Positions 1-9,324 of a DNA stretch of 49,074 bases are shown piece after piece. Position 1 is the first letter of the stretch. Each line of letters starts with the position of its first letter. The translations under genes were made by a program, and so were the position numbers. This DNA comes from Pseudomonadota bacterium (GTDB taxonomy: Bacteria; Pseudomonadota; Gammaproteobacteria; Burkholderiales; Gallionellaceae), in the NCBI GenBank assembly GCA_021782995.1, contig JAJXUI010000021.1, positions 1 to 49,074 of the forward strand, read 5' to 3'. The notes below the pieces were generated by a model. The model was not told where the DNA came from. It made no database searches and saw nothing but the letters and a program-made list of their open reading frames with translations.

Positions 1-1574
1 AAGCGGGTGGCCACGACCAGCCCGCCTTGCGGCAAGGGATCACATCGATAACCCAGATGCAGGTGCTTGGCCTGTGCCCGTTCCTGCATCAACATTACCA
101 CTTCGCTGACAATGCTGCAGGGCTCTGCCGGACCCGCCTCGATCACCAGCTTGTCCGCCTCGATTTTCGACAGATCAAGAATCATGTTGATGACCTCCAG
201 CAGATGCCCACTGGCCACCTCCAGACGTTCAAACCATGTCGCCTGCCCTTCACCAAGGCCATTCCTGCGCAATACGCTGATCGTGCCAATGATGGCCTGC
301 AAAGGCGTACGCAGCTCATGTGACATATTGGCAAGAAACGCGCTTTTTGCAACATAGGCCGCCTCTGCCGCTGCTTTTGCGTTTTCCAGCTCCCGTGTGC
401 GCTCCGCCACGGTCGACTCCAGCTGGTCCCGATGCTGCTGCAGCTCTAGCTCTGCCCGTTTCAACGGTGTAATGTCCACGACCATCAGGTAGAAACCCCG
501 CACACCTTCCGCACTGATATCCGGGATGTAATGTACCTGCATGTGCCGGGGATCATCCCCATCCTGACGGGGAGCAATCAGCCGGATAAACACCTGACGC
601 TGCCCTTGCAGCGCAGCCTCCATCAGCGGCAGGTTTTGCTGATATAACGCTTCTCCGATCGCTTCACGGATATGCAGGCCGGGTATTTTGTCAGCCGGAA
701 CGCCGAGCCATTCCAGGTAAGTCTGGTTGGCAAATATCAATTGCAAATCCCGATTCCAGAAGCCTATCATCGCCGGCATGTTGTCGAGCACGGAATGCAG
801 GTCGTGCTCGCTGCGCGCAAGGTCCCGTGCAACCGTGTCCCGCTCTTCGGTCAAACGCTCAAGCTCGCCTGCCGTGTCTTCCAGGGTCTCCAGCAACATA
901 TCCAGTTCGTCCTGTTTCCTGCCCTGCAGGCTGCCTGCAACCTTATCCTGCGCGTCAAGGCCAAACAATCGCGTCCTCAGTCCGAGAATCTGCTTTTCGG
1001 CCAATTGCAGTCGATCGGTGATCAAGTGGCGAAATATGAACAGCATGAACAGGACGACCAGAACGGTCTTCAGGAAATTGGAAATGAAAATGGTCACGCC
1101 ACGGTACACAATCTGGCGGTACAACGACTCCAGGCTGGCCACCACCCTGAGATGGCCCAGCACGACAGGCTTATCCCGCACGATGGCGATCAACGGGTAA
1201 TTACGCTGCAAGGTGCTGTTTGCAGATTGGCGTTTCACGGCCCAGCGGCGCGGTTCCGCATCGGCAGTAACCACCTCCGCCTCAACCACCTGCGGCAGAC
1301 GCAACAATCCATCCAGCGCCAGCTGGATCTGCTTGCTGTCAAAACTCCAGACACTGTTGGCAATGGTGTCGACATAGATGGATATCCCGTCCAGCGTACT
1401 GTTCAGGTTGTTGCGCAAGTCGCGATACTCGAGGCTCAGCTGGATGATGGAAATGAGCAGCATGAAAATCGCGCTGGATGAAACGATCAGCCAGGACAGG
1501 CGCTGCCCGATCGGCATGCCGGAAAAAGGGAGGTGATTCTTGAACAGGGTTTGCCAGAGTTGACGAACTGTCAT
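1..1574 (-). CDS. sensor histidine kinase with PAS domain, C-terminus cut by window edge
   Basis: Reading the minus strand from the ATG at 1574 gives an open frame of 524 codons that runs off the left edge. A membrane segment lies near residues 24-46 and a second near 158-180, with an extracytoplasmic stretch of about 110 residues between them. A coiled coil follows, then a PAS domain at roughly 255-370 and a HisKA domain whose H-box (MSHELRTP) puts the phospho-accepting histidine at residue 419. The ATPase domain is only begun at the edge. It should autophosphorylate and pass the phosphate to a response regulator or to a receiver domain outside the window. The start lies one base after the stop of the periplasmic binding protein upstream, so the two are co-transcribed and the binding protein may feed it its signal (inference). 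Signal and output are unknown. Confidence 0.9.
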   Translation of the reverse strand, partial: MTVRQLWQTLFKNHLPFSGMPIGQRLSWLIVSSSAIFMLLISIIQLSLEYRDLRNNLNSTLDGISIYVDTIANSVWSFDSKQIQLALDGLLRLPQVVEAEVVTADAEPRRWAVKRQSANSTLQRNYPLIAIVRDKPVVLGHLRVVASLESLYRQIVYRGVTIFISNFLKTVLVVLFMLFIFRHLITDRLQLAEKQILGLRTRLFGLDAQDKVAGSLQGRKQDELDMLLETLEDTAGELERLTEERDTVARDLARSEHDLHSVLDNMPAMIGFWNRDLQLIFANQTYLEWLGVPADKIPGLHIREAIGEALYQQNLPLMEAALQGQRQVFIRLIAPRQDGDDPRHMQVHYIPDISAEGVRGFYLMVVDITPLKRAELELQQHRDQLESTVAERTRELENAKAAAEAAYVAKSAFLANMSHELRTPLQAIIGTISVLRRNGLGEGQATWFERLEVASGHLLEVINMILDLSKIEADKLVIEAGPAEPCSIVSEVVMLMQERAQAKHLHLGYRCDPLPQGGLVVATR

Positions 1575-1575
1575 G

Positions 1576-2361
1576 TCAATTATTACCGCTCAGCAGGCTA
1601 CGCATCAGTTCCGCAGCTTCGTGACTGCTCCTGATCTTCCCCAGTTCATTCCAGATGGAAAGCGCAAGCGCATGATGAGAGGCTTCAAATTGCTTGCTCA
1701 TGCCGAGATAGGCGTCAAATGCGACAAATGGCCTGGGCAGCATTTCAAGTTTGCCGTGGTAGCGCGGTGACGCAATCAGCGACTGTGCCTCGTAGTAGCG
1801 CATGATCACTGCATCGGTACGTCCATGGTAAAGCATGTCGGAAAGCTGCTCGATCTGGCGTGCGCTGTCGTCACTGGGTATTCCCATTTTATCCAGCCTG
1901 GCTTTTACGATGACTGCCGTATTGCCGTAAACCACCGGCGTGGTGAGGCCGGTGCATCGCTCACCATCCCACCCGGTTTGCGAACCTTTGGTACGCAACA
2001 CCCTATACTCAACCGGCCACAGGCTGCGCGCAAGGTCAGGTTTGCCAGCCTTCATCGGATAGGCGACAAAATCAAAAAACTTGGGATTCGGTGACGGACC
2101 GACCAGCAGATCGTATTGACCTTTACGCACGCCATCGAGGCAGCGCGGCCACGGCGCGGCATTAAACTCCACCTGATGTCCAAGTTTTTGCACTGCCATG
2201 CTGATCAGCTTCTCCCCGGGTGCTACCCGATCGGGAAAACTGATCGGCACATAATCCTCATTCAGTTTGCACGCCTTCAGGGTTTCCGCAAGCGTTGGCC
2301 AGGACAGCACGATGCATGCAGAAAAAGCAAAACATTTTAATATATTCATATTCTTATTCAT
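1576..2361 (-). CDS. periplasmic solute-binding protein, family 3-like
   Basis: This 261-residue protein has a clear signal peptide (Lys-rich start, hydrophobic stretch, likely cleavage after the Ala near residue 25). The mature part looks like a bacterial extracellular solute-binding protein of the amino-acid type (SBP_bac_3): a two-lobed domain starting with a short strand and a Pro-Ile-Ser-Phe loop, with a GQYDLLVG segment near residue 80. No ABC permease or ATPase gene lies nearby. Its only partner is the histidine kinase one base downstream, so a sensory role, presenting a bound ligand to the kinase, seems more likely than transport. That role is inference. The ligand cannot be read from the sequence. 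Confidence 0.8.
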   Translation of the reverse strand: MNKNMNILKCFAFSACIVLSWPTLAETLKACKLNEDYVPISFPDRVAPGEKLISMAVQKLGHQVEFNAAPWPRCLDGVRKGQYDLLVGPSPNPKFFDFVAYPMKAGKPDLARSLWPVEYRVLRTKGSQTGWDGERCTGLTTPVVYGNTAVIVKARLDKMGIPSDDSARQIEQLSDMLYHGRTDAVIMRYYEAQSLIASPRYHGKLEMLPRPFVAFDAYLGMSKQFEASHHALALSIWNELGKIRSSHEAAELMRSLLSGNN

Positions 2362-2425
2362 CGCCAGCCCACTGCATGCATGTTGAATGCGTTTACCGTC
2401 CTAAGCAAGGCAGCAACTGCGCAGT

Positions 2426-2866
2426 TTACCCATGCACGACATAACGGCCATTGAATTCCACTGCAGCATTATTCTGGCCCGGTATCGTGACTTGCAAGGC
2501 GATACGCGCCCGGCCATGCTTCTGCAGCATTTTCAGGCAACGAAGCCAATCAGCTTCATCCACTGTGCATTCTGCGCACATCTCACCTGCAACCGGCAGC
2601 AGGTATTTGATCTCTGCCTCCTGGATCACGATATGCCTGTGCATGCCTGCTTCTTCCAGCTTCAGATGCACCATGCCCCAGCCACAGGACACCGCAAGCG
2701 CATACAGGCTGCCGCCAAAGGCAGTGTGCTTGTGGTTGATGTTGGGTGCAAGCGGCGCAGCCAGCCTGAGTGTATGGCCGTCAAAATGCGTGACCTCGAT
2801 GCCCATGTGCCGGGTCAATGGAATTTCATGATGCAGGGTAGCCTGCAGCTTGTCGGCGAGCGTCAT
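2426..2866 (-). CDS. hotdog-fold thioesterase, YiiD C-terminal type
   Basis: I use the ATG at 2866, which gives 146 residues; a longer open frame starting at 2989 would overlap the upstream acetyltransferase by 120 bases and add residues with no family resemblance. The protein matches the thioesterase family found as the C-terminal half of YiiD: an early HMGIEV segment, the central helix region FGGSLYALAVSCGWG near residues 54-68, and paired strands ending in NGRYVV. Members are predicted to hydrolyse acyl-CoA or related thioesters in the cytosol; the substrate is not known. Only two bases separate it from the stop of the acetyltransferase gene. In YiiD itself an acetyltransferase and this thioesterase are fused, so the adjacency here looks like the split form. 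Confidence 0.85.
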   Translation of the reverse strand: MTLADKLQATLHHEIPLTRHMGIEVTHFDGHTLRLAAPLAPNINHKHTAFGGSLYALAVSCGWGMVHLKLEEAGMHRHIVIQEAEIKYLLPVAGEMCAECTVDEADWLRCLKMLQKHGRARIALQVTIPGQNNAAVEFNGRYVVHG

Positions 2867-2868
2867 CC

Positions 2869-3594
2869 CTAACCTTTCTGCTTCAGCAGTGGCGCGGTCA
2901 ATGCAGACAGGGAAATCCGCTGCTTGCCTGCTGCATCGAAATTTTCCGGCGCCAGCCACTGCATGAATGCCTGTTGCAATGCGGACCACTCGGCGTCAAT
3001 CACTGAATACCATGCCGTGTCGCGGTTGCGTCCCTTTACGATGACCGCCTGCCTGAACAGGCCTTCATAGGAAAACCCCAGCCGTTGTGCCGCGATGCGT
3101 GATGGCTGGTTCAGCGCATTGCATTTCCATTCATAACGTCGATAACCGGATTCAAATACCCGCTTCATCATCAGGAACATCGCTTCCGTGGCTAACGCTG
3201 TACGTTGCATCAGGGGCGAGAAATTGAGGTGGCCGACTTCGATGCAACCGTTTTTCGGATCGATGCGCAAATAGCTGGCCAAGCCAACTGCCATGCCGCT
3301 GGCGAGACTCACGATGGCATAAAATTGCGGGTCAGCCCCCGTTGCAACCGTGGCCAGCCAGTCCCGGAAACCCGCGATATCCGCAAATGGCCCATAGGGC
3401 AGATAGGTCCAGCCTCTGCCATCCGCATCCAGCGCAAAGGCATCAAACAGCTGACGCGCATGCTGTTCGATATTCAATGGCTCAAGCCGGCAATATCTGC
3501 CATTTGTTGCTTCAGGTGACGGGAATAATGGAGGCGTCCAGCCGGAAACAGGCCTACCCACGGGCTGCCGCAGGTGATTGAGTTCAAATTCCAT
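2869..3594 (-). CDS. GNAT family N-acetyltransferase, RimJ/RimL-like
   Basis: A 241-residue protein with the layout of the RimJ/RimL branch of GNAT acetyltransferases: an N-terminal segment ending in RLEPL near residue 37, a central strand with GLASYLRIDP and IEVGHLNFSP, then ATEAMFLMMKRVFE, which replaces the usual acetyl-CoA binding loop, and the typical NxxSRxxAQRLGFxYEG motif near residues 165-185. It closes with a C-terminal extension of about 40 residues. It probably transfers an acetyl group from acetyl-CoA to a protein N-terminus or small amine; the acceptor is unknown. An AGGA ribosome site sits five bases before the ATG. It forms a two-gene unit with the thioesterase downstream. Confidence 0.88.
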   Translation of the reverse strand: MEFELNHLRQPVGRPVSGWTPPLFPSPEATNGRYCRLEPLNIEQHARQLFDAFALDADGRGWTYLPYGPFADIAGFRDWLATVATGADPQFYAIVSLASGMAVGLASYLRIDPKNGCIEVGHLNFSPLMQRTALATEAMFLMMKRVFESGYRRYEWKCNALNQPSRIAAQRLGFSYEGLFRQAVIVKGRNRDTAWYSVIDAEWSALQQAFMQWLAPENFDAAGKQRISLSALTAPLLKQKG

Positions 3595-3778
3595 ATTTTC
3601 CTGCCTGATAATTGGATGCAGCCGATTCTATATCATCATGCTGGCAGAGGCATGCCCGCCCACAAACTACATCACAAAATCCCGGAAAATACTGACAGTG
3701 CCGTACAAATCCGCTTATATCTCGTGAAATACCGGATTGGATTCATTGATCACGTATTCAAAAATATTATTTCAGCGC

Positions 3779-4531
3779 TTATTCCATCCAGTCCTTAACC
3801 ATTTCAGCCACCCACTCCCCATCATCCAGCGGCAGGTCATGGCCTGCAACAGGATGCATGCGGATTTCAGCCTGCCATTTTTCGCAGAGGGTCACGGAGC
3901 ATTGCACATTGACCAGATCATCATGCTGCGAACACAGCAACAGTACCGGCATTGCAGGCGGCCGCATGCCCGCCCTGAAACGCATCGCCGCCAGCAGCTG
4001 ACGAAAAACGTTGGTCATCGATACCGGATTTTCCTTTGCAAACTGCAACCACTGCGCCAGTATCGCCTCCCTATGCCGGGAGAAACGCGCCATGCGGCTG
4101 GTCAACCTCATCACCTGCTGCTGTCTTGCCATTGCGCTGCGAAACAGCATGAAGAACAGCACTCCAGCATAATTTTCAGGTCGCAGCCGATAATAGAACG
4201 GCGAATATCCCGCCACGCTGGTATTGATCAACACGATGCGCTGCAGCTCCTCAGGATATTTTTCAGCCCAGGCTACCGCCACCATCGCGCCCATCGACAA
4301 GGCCAGCATGGAATACGGCGGCATGATTTGCTGTCGTTGCAAATCTGCACGCACCCACTCCACCATGGCTTCGATTGAAGCCGGGCTTTGCAGCTGGTTC
4401 AAGCGGCCATTGCCGGGAATATCGGGCGCCACAATGTTATCGACCCGTGTTACTTTGCGGAAGGTTTCCGGAAAGTCTCCCCAGTGCCGCGATTCACGCA
4501 TCAAGCCCCGCAAGAATATCCAGTTGCTCAT
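3779..4531 (-). CDS. alpha/beta hydrolase
   Basis: The start at 4531 (MSNWIFLRG) overlaps the stop of the upstream carboxypeptidase gene in an ATGA junction, a sign of translational coupling; an alternative frame open further upstream is not needed. The 250-residue product has the alpha/beta hydrolase order: a first strand with an early oxyanion region, D-I-P-G-N-G near residue 41, the nucleophile elbow ALSMG near residue 79 (Ala replacing the usual first Gly), an acid in the SQHDDLV segment and the catalytic histidine in VAGHDLPLDDG near the end. The lid between residues 115 and 180 is basic and helical. The substrate is unknown; esterase or lipase activity would fit. Confidence 0.85.
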   Translation of the reverse strand: MSNWIFLRGLMRESRHWGDFPETFRKVTRVDNIVAPDIPGNGRLNQLQSPASIEAMVEWVRADLQRQQIMPPYSMLALSMGAMVAVAWAEKYPEELQRIVLINTSVAGYSPFYYRLRPENYAGVLFFMLFRSAMARQQQVMRLTSRMARFSRHREAILAQWLQFAKENPVSMTNVFRQLLAAMRFRAGMRPPAMPVLLLCSQHDDLVNVQCSVTLCEKWQAEIRMHPVAGHDLPLDDGEWVAEMVKDWME

Positions 4532-5538
4532 CGCCTGTACCACCTGGCAACACCCTGCTCCTGCATGCGGCAGCGACGCGGTCCATCCACCAGCCATTCG
4601 TTGTAGCCCGCAGTGGCGCGCATCAGGAAGTCCAGCCAGAACGCATGCCGGCGCAGCACCCTGTTTTGCCGGTGCTCGACGATGGGGTTGAAAATGCCCT
4701 GTACGGAAAACAGCTGACGCGGATTTTTCTTCACCCACAGCCAGGAGCCCATCTCCAGCGTCAGCGGCAAAAAGATGCGCTCAGGATTGGTTTCCGCTTC
4801 AAGGTAAAGATAATCCCAGACATCGCCATGCGTCTGGTAATGCAGGCTTTGCGGCTCGAAGACATAGCGGGTATTGGGATGCACCTCATGGAACAGCGCC
4901 TCCAGCGCAATGATGTCAGCCATATGCCTTATAGGCTGTACGGTATGTGCATGCGGGAACCACACATGGTCGCGCAGGCCAAACCCTGAATGACAATCCA
5001 CGGCAATACTGAAAGAACGACTTAGCAACTCCTTGCGAACAGCCCCGACCAGCACCTGATTTTCCTTTTCCATTGGCGCATCCGCCTTGCCGCGATACCA
5101 CGGCAATATGGGGCTGATACGCTGCCCGCCCAGCAGGAATGGCACCCTGCCTTCCGCTTCAATGGGGGCATTGCGCATCAAGTCCACGCCATTGAGATTG
5201 CAACGTGTGCTCTGCCACATGCCGCCCGGATTCACCAGCGGCATGAACACCAGCCTGACTTCCTGCATCAGGTGCTGCAGGCCTTTATCCCACGTCAGCC
5301 GATTCAACAAGCTACGAATGAAATGCAACAGCACTTGCGTGCCAATCCGCTCCAGTCCGTGTATTCCCCCAAAGAAGCCGATGGCTGGCACTGATGGATC
5401 TGCGTTGCCCATGGTCAGCACATAAACCGGGAATTCATGCTCTTTATATGCGATTTCGCATGCGACATAAGCGTCGAGATGACCTTTTCCCTGCTCGATG
5501 ATGCGTTTGAGTTCTCTTAATTCAGGAAAAGATGACAT
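4528..5538 (-). CDS. M14-family zinc carboxypeptidase / desuccinylase-like protein
   Basis: A 336-residue cytosolic protein without a signal peptide. The first zinc-binding pair is visible as GGIHGLE near residues 56-62 (H-x-x-E), the third ligand as VDCHSGFG near residue 180, and the likely catalytic glutamate as LTLEMGSW near residue 274. An NPGGMWQSTRCNLNGVDLMRN segment matches the Asn-Arg substrate-binding part of M14 carboxypeptidases. It should remove a C-terminal residue or an acyl group from a small peptide or amino acid derivative. It is coupled by overlap to the hydrolase downstream, so the two may act on one substrate in turn (inference). No clear ribosome site precedes the ATG. 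Confidence 0.82.
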   Translation of the reverse strand: MSSFPELRELKRIIEQGKGHLDAYVACEIAYKEHEFPVYVLTMGNADPSVPAIGFFGGIHGLERIGTQVLLHFIRSLLNRLTWDKGLQHLMQEVRLVFMPLVNPGGMWQSTRCNLNGVDLMRNAPIEAEGRVPFLLGGQRISPILPWYRGKADAPMEKENQVLVGAVRKELLSRSFSIAVDCHSGFGLRDHVWFPHAHTVQPIRHMADIIALEALFHEVHPNTRYVFEPQSLHYQTHGDVWDYLYLEAETNPERIFLPLTLEMGSWLWVKKNPRQLFSVQGIFNPIVEHRQNRVLRRHAFWLDFLMRATAGYNEWLVDGPRRCRMQEQGVARWYRR

Positions 5539-5610
5539 GAGCGATCAGGAGTTATCCAACCCACTGATATTATTGATTTGCAACTTACCAGGCAAACGTA
5601 ATATTTCTGC

Positions 5611-5637
5611 AATAAAACCGCCACCGAAATGGCGGTT
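5611..5637 (-). terminator. rho-independent terminator behind the phosphoesterase remnant
   Basis: On the minus strand an eight-pair stem AACCGCCA / TGGCGGTT with a six-base loop is followed by TTTTATT. It lies 40 bases past the stop of the broken phosphoesterase gene and would end the transcript that begins at the TonB-dependent receptor. Confidence 0.7.
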
Positions 5638-5678
5638 AAGGCTATGCAAAGATGACTGGCATGATTGCAGTAACCCGC

Positions 5679-6641
5679 TTATCTCCAGCCGGATACACGA
5701 CCGCCAAACAGGTCTGTCATCACCTGCACATTGCGATCACAGGCATGGTTCAGGCAAGGAAGATCAAATGCAGACTCTATCGATTTCAGCAAGGAGAAAT
5801 GGTTATAAGCAGTTGAACTTTGCTTGCCATGCTCACCATAGTTGGTATCGACTACCAGCACAACCTTGTTGGTATTGGGGGATGTGCTGTAATCGTTTTC
5901 ATCCCAAAGCAATACGATGGCATTTTTGCCTTCCTTCCATGCCGGAGAGTGCTTGATGGAAGAGACTATCGTTTTGACGGCAACATCACCACGCTGGATC
6001 AGCGCAGGATTTACGCCAGCCTGGGAGCCATCGGAAGCCGGGTCATAGTTGCACAATGGGCCGGCATTGCCACGACCATGCTGGTCATTGCACTGGTTAG
6101 GGGCAATGAATGAGAATGCTGGCACATTACCCGTTGCAAGGTCGGCATACAGGCCATCTGCGCCATCGAAGCTTACAGAATTCTTCAGGCTCAGGCCAGG
6201 ATAGCGACCTTCCTGCACGCTCTGGAAATAGACAAAAGGATTATGCTTTGCAGCGTACAGGCTGACTACCGCACCGGATGTCAGCGGTGGATTCAAGGCA
6301 GGCTGGATTTTGCTGAAATCCGTATTGTTGCTGTATACGCCATCGCTGTAGTTGACGCGGTCAGCGCCTTCCAGCGGCAGGTTCTCCTGGTAGCTCTTCC
6401 AGCTCATACGGGCTTCCACCAGCTGATCGGCAATCGACTTGCCGGTAATATCGGAAGCTGCGGGAATGGACTGCACGCCATCGATATTTACCAGGCCCGG
6501 TGCACCTGAAGCTTCATTGGCAGTATCAAATGCTGGTGTTGCTGCATCAGTGCCCATACCCCAGATCGGTCAGATTGCACCGCTGGCAGGTGTATCAGTA
6601 TTGGCAACGCCTGTAGAAGGATTGGAGGCCCAGGAATTCAT
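5679..6641 (-). pseudogene. phosphoesterase (phospholipase C / acid phosphatase type), 5'-truncated and interrupted
   Basis: The frame from 6557 to 5679 encodes about 290 residues resembling the C-terminal part of the bacterial phosphoesterase family (PF04185, AcpA-like acid phosphatases and phospholipases C): the ITGKSIADQL and WKSYQENLP segments, a FIAPNQCNDQHG core, and LLWDENDY near the metal site. Full family members are around 500 residues and begin with a signal peptide and a metal-binding FxENxxFDxYFG segment. None of that is present. Upstream, the same frame continues through an in-frame TGA at 6570-6572 to an ATG at 6641, adding only 23 family-like residues, and then meets the stop of the receptor gene 11 bases away. 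The gene has therefore lost its 5' half and gained a stop. It is almost surely non-functional unless a C-terminal fragment is made. Confidence 0.8.
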
Positions 6642-6651
6642 CCTGCAAGGA

Positions 6652-8814
6652 TTACTTCCTCGGTGCTGCGTATGTGTAAGTTACGCCCAGCATCAGGCTT
6701 TGCGGCGCACCGACGGTATATTTGTCCTGAGTTGCCGGCACGTATGCCGTAACGCCGTTATTCGCGCTGGAAGCCGAATCGGCATAAAGCTGATTGGTCA
6801 GGTTGCGCCCCTGCATCCAGAATTCCCAGCCATTGCCCATGCTGTAATTGCCACGCAAGTTGACCAGGGTATGGCCTGAGTAGGAAACGGAATTCGCATT
6901 GTCCATCCAGTATGCACTGACCTTCACCAATTCCAGCGCGACTCGCAAATCCTGCATCGGTTTGTAACCCAGTTCCGCTGAAAGCGTATTCGGTGCTTCC
7001 GGAATGATATTGCCGCTGTAATCCACCGGCACATACAGCGCACCATTCCTGATGTTCGTGCTGTAGTCCACATATTGGTGCCTTGCATAGGCAGCAGCTA
7101 ACCGCCCATCAAGCTGTCCTGCATCATAGGCAAGGTTCATCTCGATACCCGTGCTTTGCGTGCCACTCGCATTCACATTGGAGGTATTTCCCGAGGTATC
7201 CGTAATGCTGACAATGGTATCCGTGCCATCCAGGCGATATACAGTTGCATCGAACCTCAATGACTTGTCGAGGAATGCCATGCGGGTGCCCGCCTCATAA
7301 CTGTAATAGGTTGCCGGGCGCAGGTCCGGAATGGCGTTCTTGCTGTACAGCTGGCTGACATCTGGCGGGGTAAAGCCCTGGCTGGCATTGGCATATACAT
7401 TCGTGCTGTCGCTTACGCTATATGTCGCGCCGATTTTCGGGCTGAAGTGGCTGAAACCGCGCACCTCATTCGGTGCACCATAGGCAGTACCCGGTGTCAG
7501 GTTGTTCTTGTAGTTGTAATTGATCGCATCATAACGCCCCCCCATCACGAATCGGGTTTTGTCCAGTGGCGTGATTTCCCATTGGGCAAAAATGGCCGTA
7601 TTCGCGATATCAGTCTGGTAATCACGCTTGCCAGTGGTATAAGTCGTACTTGGCGTATATCCGGTATATACCAGTGTCGTTGAATCACGCGTCACATCGA
7701 GGTTGTCACTCTTGTAGACGTTCGGGCTGGCATCATAATATATGCCGCCAATCAGGCGTGACTTGAGGAAATCATATTCCTGCTGATGTTTCGCATCCAC
7801 ACCCAGCGAACTGACATGATTGTTGTTTAGCGTGCCGTGATAGCCAGTGGTACAGCTTGCACTGATGGTACAGGTAGTAATCGTGTAGTTGGGAAGTTGG
7901 CCATGATCATTCTCGCGACCGAAGAAGGTGAAGGTACTGGTGCCATTGACTGTCGTCTCGCCCTCCCATGCCACACTCATGCGCGTGGTCTTGTCCTTGC
8001 GCCAGGAAAACGTCTGGTAGCTCTTACCCGGATTCAACTGGTAATCCACCGGGTTGAGGCTGCCGGGTGTGGCGGAATCCAGATTGTTGTAGGAAACAAC
8101 CGTGCGCACCATCGCGCCGCTTTCCAGCGCCTTGTCCACACGCATGGTCATCGAATCCTTGTGGCCATTGCTGTATTGCTGCCAGTTATTGGCTGAGCGG
8201 TCCGATGTATAGTGCGAGAATCGCACGCCAATGTCATCCCGGGTATTGCTCGCGCTGGTATCCACACGCTGGTAGCCTGCAACCGGCTCAGTCCGGTAAC
8301 CAATGGATAATTCAGGCGTCAGGGAGGGCCTGGCGGTGATGAAGTTGATTGCACCACCGACGGCATTGCTACCATACAGCGATGAGGAAGCACCGCGCAC
8401 AACCTCAACCCGGCTTGCCTCAGCCAGGTTCAGTTCATTCAAAGAGTTGTGGTTGAACACACCAAGCGGACGGATGGGAATGCCATCTTCGAGATACTGG
8501 TAAACCGCATTGGTGCTGTTGGGCTGGCGGATGCCCATCTTGTGCTGTTCATTGCCCAGGTCTACCCACTGCACACCGGAAATGCGATTGAGCACATCAC
8601 CCATCAGCTTGGGCTTGTCGCGCCTGATGGCCTTTTCATCCACGGCTCCAATAGACATCGGGGTTTCGGATAATTTCGTTTCAGCACGCGAACCGCTCAC
8701 CACCACTTCATCCAGTAAATTGTTTACATCATCCGCTGCCACTACCCCATGCGCAAATGCACCCGCAACCAGGCCAAACAGCAACCTGCTCATGTTTCTG
8801 TATTTGTAGTTCAT
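6652..8814 (-). CDS. TonB-dependent outer-membrane receptor
   Basis: This 720-residue protein starts with a signal peptide (cleavage after VVA near residue 26), followed by a TonB box-like DEVVVSG at residues 35-41, a plug domain (ETPMSIGAVDEKAIRR to about residue 150, with the GVFNHNSLNELNL and RGASSSLYGSNAVGGAINF motifs) and a beta-barrel of alternating short strands. The plug signature RVEVVRG-x-x-SSLYGSNAVGG is characteristic. It should import a ligand such as an iron chelate or other large nutrient, using ExbB/ExbD/TonB energy; an exbB-exbD pair lies at 33.9 kb. GGAGG nine bases upstream is a good ribosome site. The barrel ends in Lys rather than the usual terminal aromatic residue, with Tyr shortly before. 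The substrate is not evident; I see no Fur box upstream. Confidence 0.92.
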   Translation of the reverse strand: MNYKYRNMSRLLFGLVAGAFAHGVVAADDVNNLLDEVVVSGSRAETKLSETPMSIGAVDEKAIRRDKPKLMGDVLNRISGVQWVDLGNEQHKMGIRQPNSTNAVYQYLEDGIPIRPLGVFNHNSLNELNLAEASRVEVVRGASSSLYGSNAVGGAINFITARPSLTPELSIGYRTEPVAGYQRVDTSASNTRDDIGVRFSHYTSDRSANNWQQYSNGHKDSMTMRVDKALESGAMVRTVVSYNNLDSATPGSLNPVDYQLNPGKSYQTFSWRKDKTTRMSVAWEGETTVNGTSTFTFFGRENDHGQLPNYTITTCTISASCTTGYHGTLNNNHVSSLGVDAKHQQEYDFLKSRLIGGIYYDASPNVYKSDNLDVTRDSTTLVYTGYTPSTTYTTGKRDYQTDIANTAIFAQWEITPLDKTRFVMGGRYDAINYNYKNNLTPGTAYGAPNEVRGFSHFSPKIGATYSVSDSTNVYANASQGFTPPDVSQLYSKNAIPDLRPATYYSYEAGTRMAFLDKSLRFDATVYRLDGTDTIVSITDTSGNTSNVNASGTQSTGIEMNLAYDAGQLDGRLAAAYARHQYVDYSTNIRNGALYVPVDYSGNIIPEAPNTLSAELGYKPMQDLRVALELVKVSAYWMDNANSVSYSGHTLVNLRGNYSMGNGWEFWMQGRNLTNQLYADSASSANNGVTAYVPATQDKYTVGAPQSLMLGVTYTYAAPRK

Positions 8815-8947
8815 CAGAACCTGCCTCCAATTTATCGCGGGGCAGATTATAAGAATGCAGGCACGACAGGAGAATGTGGCAAATTGTCGCAGAAGTTGAA
8901 TTTCAGGAACTTACAGGAAAATTTAAACGCAAATCCGGACAATAACA

Positions 8948-9289
8948 CTAATAGCGCATCACAAGTTTGGCTTCGGGCACATAATGCTGGATCGCATCCA
9001 CCAGGTCGCGCAGCAGGCCGGCGCGATTATTGAAGGAGACCCACAGCACATTGATCTTGAGGTTGAAATCGACAAACACCACATCATCGAATGGTTCCAG
9101 CGCATATTGCAGTTTCACCAGGGTCGCCTGGATGATTTCCTGAGGTTGCGTTTTAAGCCGGGGAATCAGCATCATGAAATCGAACAGCGGGCGGCCGTCC
9201 GCGCCGCGTGTCGGGACATATTTGTATAAGGGCTCAGCGGGTTCCAGCGCAATCAGTTGAAAAGTGCCTTCATGCTTGATGAGCTTCAT
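8948..9289 (-). CDS. conserved protein of unknown function, 113 aa
   Basis: I do not recognise this family. The 113-residue product is soluble, with no signal peptide or membrane segment, and reads like a compact alpha/beta domain: a first strand around FQLIAL, a long amphipathic stretch PQEIIQATLVKLQYALEP near the middle, then VVFVDFNLKINVLWVSFNNRAG and a closing helix and strand. The last half (strand, GLLRDLVDAI helix) recalls an ACT-like or ferredoxin-like fold, but this is only a visual impression. GGGG lies seven bases before the ATG. It follows another unknown gene on the same strand with a 35-base gap, so they may share a transcript. Confidence 0.75.
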   Translation of the reverse strand: MKLIKHEGTFQLIALEPAEPLYKYVPTRGADGRPLFDFMMLIPRLKTQPQEIIQATLVKLQYALEPFDDVVFVDFNLKINVLWVSFNNRAGLLRDLVDAIQHYVPEAKLVMRY

Positions 9290-9324
9290 GATTAGCCCCC
9301 CGTTTTTACCCGAAGTCGATTTGC

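Noticed and set aside
672..1481. Long plus-strand open frame opposite the first histidine kinase
   Set aside because: The minus strand encodes a clear PAS/HisKA kinase over the same bases; the plus-strand product is rich in Gln, His and Arg and matches no family.
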